Assembly: GCA_017411715.1 (NCBI GenBank) | Contig: JAFQPO010000001.1 | Span: 62,001-126,000, forward strand | DNA: 64,000 nt | Origin: Bacilli bacterium | GTDB lineage: Bacteria; Bacillota_I; Bacilli_A; ML615J-28; CAG-313 | Direction: 5' to 3' | Shown: piece after piece, positions 59,739 to 64,000 of the stretch | How positions within the stretch are numbered: the stretch's first letter is position 1 | Layout: each line of letters begins with the position of its first letter | Notes under the pieces: generated by a model | Databases searched by the model: none | Seen by the model: the letters and a program-made list of their open reading frames with translations, nothing else | What the model was told of the DNA's origin: nothing | Position numbers and translations under genes: made by a program

Positions 59739-60281
59739 TTACTTTTTCTTTTTGTCAGGTAATGCAGATAACATCATGAACATATTACGGCCATCTAAAT
59801 AAGGCGCAACATCAACATTTGCTACATCCGCTAACCCTTCTTGGAATTTAACGAATAATTCTTTAGTCTTATTAGCATGTTCAATCATACGTCCACGGAA
59901 ACGACAGCTAACTTTAACTTTGTCACCATCAGTTAAGAACTTACGAGCAGCTTTTTGCTTTGTATTAAAATCACCAACATCAATAGTTGGGCTTAAACGG
60001 ACTTCCTTAACAGCAATAACTTTTTGGTTTTTCTTAGCTTCTTTCGCCTTTTTAATTTGATCGTAACGATATTTACTATAGTCTAATAATTTACAAACAG
60101 GAACAGGTGCATTTGGAGCAACACATACTAAATCATAGCCGCGTTCATCCGCAATTTTTAATGCTTCTAAACAATCTAATTCTCCTAGTTTTTCACCAGT
60201 TTCTGAAATAACGAGAACCACTTCCGCAGTAATGTCTTCATTAACTAAGTTCTCTTGTTTTTTGTCTAAAGATTTACTGAT
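59739..60281 (-). CDS. infC: translation initiation factor IF-3 (180 aa), AUC start
   Basis: Two-domain IF-3: NEDI...VLVISETGEKLGEL for the N-domain, a Lys-rich linker, then KEVRLSPTIDVGDFNTKQ for the C-domain and the RGRMIEH segment. Blocks premature subunit joining and proofreads start codons. I place the start at ATC (60281): GGAGG lies eight bases upstream and the length becomes 180 residues. An in-frame ATG exists only at 60350, inside the leader beyond the attenuator stem, and the in-frame GTG lies within the SD. A non-AUG start is a known hallmark of infC, normally AUU, and serves autoregulation. Confidence 0.9.
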   Translation of the reverse strand: MSKSLDKKQENLVNEDITAEVVLVISETGEKLGELDCLEALKIADERGYDLVCVAPNAPVPVCKLLDYSKYRYDQIKKAKEAKKNQKVIAVKEVRLSPTIDVGDFNTKQKAARKFLTDGDKVKVSCRFRGRMIEHANKTKELFVKFQEGLADVANVDVAPYLDGRNMFMMLSALPDKKKK

Positions 60282-60456
60282 AACATTCACCTCCGAATTT
60301 ATTAAAAAAGTATGAAAAAAAGTGGACGACAAAGTCCACCTCGAAATCAATTTAACAAAACGTATAAAAACGGCTTTAATGTTAATGACTGTTTACCCAA
60401 AGATTAAAATCAATCAGGTGAGAAAGGACTTCTACTTTTCATAACTATTTTTAATT
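60282..60456 (-). promoter_or_regulatory. L20-type leader of infC-rpmI-rplT
   Basis: A roughly 175-nt untranslated leader runs from the predicted transcription start to infC and ends in a terminator hairpin (60314-60340). In Firmicutes this position holds the L20 leader, where L20 binding favours the terminator. I see the attenuator directly; the upstream L20-binding fold is inferred from context. Confidence 0.7.
60314..60340 (-). terminator. attenuator terminator in the infC leader
   Basis: GTGGAC (60322-60327) pairs with GTCCAC (60334-60339), followed on the minus strand by a run of T (60314-60321). It lies about 35 bases before the infC SD. Confidence 0.85.
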
Positions 60457-60462
60457 CACATA

Positions 60463-60491
60463 ATTATACCATAAATTTACTGCTTTGTCAA
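60463..60491 (-). promoter_or_regulatory. consensus promoter of infC-rpmI-rplT
   Basis: On the minus strand, -35 TTGACA (60486-60491), 17 nt, -10 TATAAT (60463-60468). Both hexamers are perfect sigma-A consensus. Confidence 0.9.
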
Positions 60492-60508
60492 AACATATGA
60501 ATAAATTT

Positions 60509-61204
60509 TTATAGATCCTTTATCATATACAAATGATACATTGACATTACTACAACAGGAAAGACTATTATAATTGTTAAACCACTCTTTAAGTATAACT
60601 CATTGTTAACATTTGATATAATCGGAAAAACTACACTGTACAAATCTAACAATACACTTTCTGTACTTATTAAATTTGCAAGAAAGTCACCAAACAAAAA
60701 TAAGATAATTGTCACAAAGGAAATTAAATAATTAGGTAATATCTTAACTAAGATGTTCGCAATAACACCATAGTAAATCGCGGTTATCGATACTATAAGA
60801 ACTGATTTATAGTCACTAAAATTAAAGTATTCATTACTAATAATCCCCATTATAATAAATGATAAAAACATTACAGTAATAAAACTAATGACGATTAAAC
60901 TATAAACACTTAACTTAGTAATAATATACTTACTTCTTTCTATTTTACTTGTAACCCAGATATTAGCGTATGAATCATTTTTTGGTAAGCCTGAAAAAGT
61001 AAAAATATTTATTGAAAAAAGTACACTTATGAATTTAATAATTGATAAAGATAAACTACTATAACTATCTACAAAGTTCATTTTAGGTAAAGTCAACCCT
61101 AAAATCAAAAAGAAAATAATACTTATTATAAACAAACTACTAATTAAAATAATACTAAACTTATCTATAAAATACCTAAAATGAATTCTAATTAAATTTT
61201 TCAC
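60509..61204 (-). CDS. ABC-2 type permease, small (231 aa)
   Basis: Six hydrophobic helices over the whole length (first at about 14-37, last at about 205-225) and no large soluble domain: the layout of compact ABC-2 permeases. The GTG start overlaps the end of the ATPase gene by 17 bases; SD is weak, so the exact start is unsure. Fourth and last gene of the cassette that begins with the secreted protein at 63.3 kb. Export or immunity function inferred from context. Confidence 0.8.
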   Translation of the reverse strand: MKNLIRIHFRYFIDKFSIILISSLFIISIIFFLILGLTLPKMNFVDSYSSLSLSIIKFISVLFSINIFTFSGLPKNDSYANIWVTSKIERSKYIITKLSVYSLIVISFITVMFLSFIIMGIISNEYFNFSDYKSVLIVSITAIYYGVIANILVKILPNYLISFVTIILFLFGDFLANLISTESVLLDLYSVVFPIISNVNNELYLKSGLTIIIVFPVVVMSMYHLYMIKDL

Positions 61205-61769
61205 TTATTTCACTAATCTCATATAAATGATATTTCAAATTATTATAGAAATTAATATTATGAGTAATAACTATCACTTTCTTATCTAACTTCAATAATT
61301 TTTCAATTTCCTTAACAAAAAGTTCTATACTTTCTTTATCTAAACCACTCGTTGGCTCATCAAAAATATAACACGTCGCATTTTTAGTAAGTGTTGATAT
61401 TAATGATACTTTTTGTGACATTCCCTTAGATAATTGGTATAAATATCTGTTTTTCGCATCAAGTATCTTAAATTTCTCTAGTTCTTTACATATTATATCG
61501 TATTCCGCAAACAAAGTTAAATAATCAATGACCTTCATATAACTTGGTAAATAAACTTTATCCGGCATATAAGAAAATATTTCATTATTATAATCAATTT
61601 TACCTTGATAATTGATATGGGACAAAATACATTTAATTAACGTTGTTTTTCCAGAACCATTAACACCTACAAATAAACTCAATTCACCATTTTTTATGAT
61701 GATGTCTTGTTTTTGAATAATTGTTAATTTTGAATACTTCTTACAAATATCTTTTAAAATCATATCCAT
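61188..61769 (-). CDS. compact ABC ATPase (193 aa)
   Basis: Walker A GVNGSGKTT, signature LSKGMSQKVS, Walker B CYIFDEPTSGLD and H-loop VITHN are intact, but the protein is about 20-50 residues shorter than usual ABC ATPases. It shares its first base with the last base of the anchored protein's stop. Partner of the downstream six-TM permease. The size pair of about 190 and 230 residues is typical of small bacteriocin-export or immunity ABC systems. Confidence 0.88.
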   Translation of the reverse strand: MDMILKDICKKYSKLTIIQKQDIIIKNGELSLFVGVNGSGKTTLIKCILSHINYQGKIDYNNEIFSYMPDKVYLPSYMKVIDYLTLFAEYDIICKELEKFKILDAKNRYLYQLSKGMSQKVSLISTLTKNATCYIFDEPTSGLDKESIELFVKEIEKLLKLDKKVIVITHNINFYNNLKYHLYEISEISEKFN

Positions 61770-62686
61770 TATAATGATTGCCTATATTCCTCATAATAAT
61801 TATTTGTAGAATTAAAATAACAATAAGGTGGTATAATTTCTTTATACAATGAGCCTAAATATTCAAACTCTATTATTATCGCAGTTTGGTTAGTAAAGAA
61901 AAGTTTTTTATATGAAAAAGGAATCAAATATGTATTACTTTCTTTATCTAGTAATAAAGAAAGATTATTTTTTTCTTCGTTTAAAATATTATAATTAGGA
62001 ATGATTGTACTTAATTCTGTGTTATTAGAAATATTATCATATTCTACTTCTAGTATGTTAGCAGTTGAAACATTTCCATAAGGTAGCGATAAATCAATGT
62101 TAGTTATTTTAACTTTATCATTTTTGCCAAATTCAACAACTACACCGCATAACATCTCCATATCATTAATTTTGTTCACAATTCCTTTAATTCTTGAAAC
62201 ATTAATAAAATTAGTCTCACTATTTGGTAAATAAATCACATTACCTATTGGTATTTCTAATTTTTCTTCATTTGATTCAATATTTAAAACAACATTTTCA
62301 AAATATGATACATCACTTCCAAGCATTGGAAAATCAAATTTTATTTTATAATGGTAGTTATTTGTATCTAATTTTTCATATGTAATTGAAGTTAATTTTA
62401 GCTGACAATAATTAGTTAAAGAATTATTATCTGTTAAATAAGTATCAGTAATTAATTCTTGATCAAAATATTCAACTGATTTTTCAGAACTAAATAACTC
62501 TAAACTAATTTCATAGTTTTTATCATTAATAATATAGTTTTGTAAATAATTAACTAATACTATTTCTCGATTATTTCTTTTAATTATGATAATTGTTAAG
62601 CTAATTATAAAAGATACTACCGCAATTAATAATATTAATTTAGTGTAATACTTCTTCAAGAAATTCATAGTATTCAGTTTCCACAT
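61769..62686 (-). CDS. membrane-anchored extracellular protein of unknown function (305 aa)
   Basis: One N-terminal TM helix (about residues 15-35, basic residues on the inside: KKYYTK) followed by about 265 Asn/Tyr-rich, beta-strand-like residues outside. No motif recognised. The ATG at 62686 has GGGAG seven bases upstream, although it lies 47 bases inside the preceding gene. Translational coupling to the secreted protein and overlap with the ATPase gene place it firmly in the cassette. It could act as a periplasm-like adaptor (MacA/HlyD position), but it lacks the coiled coil of such adaptors. Confidence 0.75.
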   Translation of the reverse strand: MWKLNTMNFLKKYYTKLILLIAVVSFIISLTIIIIKRNNREIVLVNYLQNYIINDKNYEISLELFSSEKSVEYFDQELITDTYLTDNNSLTNYCQLKLTSITYEKLDTNNYHYKIKFDFPMLGSDVSYFENVVLNIESNEEKLEIPIGNVIYLPNSETNFINVSRIKGIVNKINDMEMLCGVVVEFGKNDKVKITNIDLSLPYGNVSTANILEVEYDNISNNTELSTIIPNYNILNEEKNNLSLLLDKESNTYLIPFSYKKLFFTNQTAIIIEFEYLGSLYKEIIPPYCYFNSTNNYYEEYRQSL

Positions 62687-63287
62687 TTACATACTCCCAT
62701 TCACCTTTTTTTATTTTTACACCTAACACATGTAAATGAGCTACTCCATTACTAAGTATTGCATTTCCTTTAGTTTTAATAGTTAAACTTGTATATGGAT
62801 CAATGATGATTAGAATTTTAGTTGATTCAGTTACTGTTTTAGTATGTTCTTCTCCAACTTCTAATTTTAAAGCTGTATCAAAGCCCAAATTAACTAGTTC
62901 AATTTTTGCCCCTAAATCACTTGTTAAACTATTAGTAGTTTTAATACTTTTTGAAATTCTTTCCGTACTTTCATAATTATATGTAAAATCTAATCTATTA
63001 GAAGTATCATTATGTTTAGAGAAAACTGTCATTCCTGTATACTGTACATCCTCTTTAGTCTTAATCGGAACAAAACTCCAGCCGAACAAACGTCTTTTTG
63101 CCTTTTTATGAGCCTTAGCTACTTCTTCTTTTGATATTTCATCTAAGAACAATTTACGATAATCATAACTAGATAAAGATTCGAAGTCTTCATGTGAATG
63201 ATTATCTGCATTTACTTTAATCATAACCGATGACATTAGATTAAAAAGACTTAAAACTAATAACATTATCATTATAACTTTACGCAT
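62640..63287 (-). CDS. secreted beta-rich protein, possible pore-forming-toxin-like (215 aa)
   Basis: Signal peptide (MRKVIMIMLL... to VNA, about residue 28). The mature protein has a helical, His/Lys-rich start (residues about 30-65) and then a Ser/Thr-rich series of amphipathic strands: SKSIKTTNSLTSDLGAKI, GEEHTKTVTESTKILIII, IDPYTSLTIKTKGNAI, SNGVAHLHVLG. The last layout (alternating Thr strands, then a DP/PP turn and a ...G...G strand) resembles aerolysin/ETX-MTX2 stems, but this is pattern reading only. The ATG at 63287 has AGAGGTG eight bases upstream; an ATG nine codons earlier precedes that SD and is rejected. First gene of the cassette. Confidence 0.75.
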   Translation of the reverse strand: MRKVIMIMLLVLSLFNLMSSVMIKVNADNHSHEDFESLSSYDYRKLFLDEISKEEVAKAHKKAKRRLFGWSFVPIKTKEDVQYTGMTVFSKHNDTSNRLDFTYNYESTERISKSIKTTNSLTSDLGAKIELVNLGFDTALKLEVGEEHTKTVTESTKILIIIDPYTSLTIKTKGNAILSNGVAHLHVLGVKIKKGEWEYVNVETEYYEFLEEVLH

Positions 63288-63312
63288 ATTAAAAACACCT
63301 CTTTTCACAACC

Positions 63313-63341
63313 ATTATACACTTGAAATATTAGTTATTCAA
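63313..63341 (-). promoter_or_regulatory. promoter of the secreted-protein/ABC cassette
   Basis: On the minus strand, -35 TTGAAT (63336-63341), 17 nt, -10 TATAAT (63313-63318). Confidence 0.75.
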
Positions 63342-63342
63342 G
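63321..63342. promoter_or_regulatory. CTTGAA...TTCAAG inverted repeat over the cassette promoter
   Basis: Six-base arms (63321-63326 and 63337-63342) with a 10-nt spacer fill the region between the -10 and -35 and cover the -35. A plausible repressor site, but short. Confidence 0.45.
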
Positions 63343-63392
63343 GATATTTTAATTCGAAAATAAGGTGTTTATTTAAATTTAGTTTTATATAA

Positions 63393-64000
63393 TTATTTCA
63401 TCATTTCTTCGATATCAGAAACTTCTTTAATAATATCTTTAGATAAAAGAATTGCTTTGTCGCAAGTTATTAAGATATTATCTTCGATACGAATACCTAT
63501 TTTTTCTTCTGCGATATAAAGCCCTGGTTCAATTGTGATAACCATTCCTGCTTTTAAACCTAATTTAGCAATACTAGGATCATGAACATCTAAACCAAGT
63601 GAATGACCTATAGAATGATAATAGTATTTTGATAGCTCAGAATGTTCTTTAATTAAGCCAAGTCTAATTAAACCTTCTGCTAAAATATTTTTAGCGTAGT
63701 CATTTAATTCTTGCCAACTCATTCCATCTGTTGCGTATTCAATACATTTTTTATTACATTCAAGAACAATTTCATAAATTTCTTTTTGGCGTTTTGTAAA
63801 TTTACCACTTACAGGGAATGTTCTTGTAATATCACTTGCATATTGTTTTGTGTAAGTTCCAACATCCATTAGTAATAAATCATCTGAATTAATATCAGAG
63901 TTATTTTCTTCATAGTGAAGAATAGTTCCATTTTCGCCAGCAGCAATAATACTGTTGAATGAAATGATTTTGTCTTCTATATTATGAATGAAATTATAAT
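63393..64000 (-). CDS. pepP: Xaa-Pro aminopeptidase, M24B family, partial at right edge
   Basis: The frame runs off the window: the codons upstream of the ATG at 63869 read IIAAGENGTILHYEENN and DLLLMDVG, which belong to the same domain, so that ATG is internal. The pita-bread metallopeptidase ligands are all visible: Asp in LLMDVG and SDITR, His in HSIGHSLGLDVHD, Glu in TIEPGLY and IRIEDN. The missing N-terminal part lies beyond 64000. Likely removes N-terminal residues preceding proline from cytoplasmic peptides. Confidence 0.93.
   Translation of the reverse strand, partial: YNFIHNIEDKIISFNSIIAAGENGTILHYEENNSDINSDDLLLMDVGTYTKQYASDITRTFPVSGKFTKRQKEIYEIVLECNKKCIEYATDGMSWQELNDYAKNILAEGLIRLGLIKEHSELSKYYYHSIGHSLGLDVHDPSIAKLGLKAGMVITIEPGLYIAEEKIGIRIEDNILITCDKAILLSKDIIKEVSDIEEMMK

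Noticed and set aside
1-64000. Prophage, insertion sequence, tRNA, rRNA or CRISPR array
   Set aside because: No integrase, transposase, terminal repeats, cloverleaf-like or rRNA-like sequence was recognised by reading; a tRNAscan and IS search was not possible here.

Overview
The window is a visibly AT-rich chromosomal segment of a low-GC Gram-positive bacterium (Bacillota, most like Bacilli). The evidence is the order tig-clpX-lon, an infC-rpmI-rplT operon preceded by a transcription attenuator, strong AGGAGG-type Shine-Dalgarno (SD) sites, lipoprotein and Sec signals, and Ig/MBG/InlB-repeat exoproteins typical of gut Bacilli (Erysipelotrichales/RF39-like lineages). TGA is used as a stop (for example after the first chr gene) and Trp is TGG, so the code is the standard one and this is not a Mycoplasma. 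Genus cannot be read from the sequence. I saw no tRNA, rRNA, CRISPR array, insertion sequence or prophage.

Region 1 (1-38.4 kb, minus strand) is a surface-protein locus. Three very large exoproteins fill about 35 kb. The first is a left-truncated giant of more than 4,441 residues with collagen-like Gly-X-Y stretches, about 34 InlB-type repeats and MBG-type repeats. The second is a 5,313-residue GLUG/MBG protein with a C-terminal membrane anchor. The third is a 2,013-residue Ig-like/beta-helix protein. The second and third follow an ABC exporter (ATPase plus permease) with zero or one base between genes from ATPase to third protein, and look like one operon with a recognisable promoter at 38.45 kb. 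A 476-bp gap with several hairpins separates the truncated giant from this operon.

Region 2 (38.6-41.2 kb) has an XRE-type regulator with a helical C-terminal domain, divergent from a pair of short chromate-transporter-family (CHR) genes. Two palindromes lie in the divergent promoter region, one of them directly on the regulator's own -35.

Region 3 (41.2-54.6 kb, minus) is mostly housekeeping. It holds a lipoprotein, a free-Met-(R)-sulfoxide reductase, the proteostasis operon (tig, clpX, lon, a guanylate-kinase-like protein, a YgjP-like metallopeptidase), an epimerase, a prepilin-peptidase-like protein, an unknown 131-residue protein, a tRNA adenine methyltransferase, leuS and a DUF1189-like membrane protein.

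Region 4 (54.7-59 kb) has a secreted purple-acid-phosphatase-like protein ending in an InlB repeat plus a Gly-Cys/TM/basic tail, then a divergent PP2C phosphatase and helical-repeat membrane protein pair. Region 5 (59.1-60.5 kb) is infC-rpmI-rplT with an L20-type leader and an apparent AUC start for infC. Region 6 (60.5-63.3 kb) is a four-gene cassette: a small secreted beta-rich protein, a membrane-anchored protein and a compact ABC-2 transporter. It looks like a toxin/bacteriocin or envelope-stress module and is the best candidate here for something undescribed. The window ends inside an M24B aminopeptidase gene.

Several promoters could be read with -35 (TTGACA/TTGAAA/TTGCAA-like), exactly 17 nt, and -10 (TATAAT/TAAAAT). 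These, with SD placement, decided several start codons.
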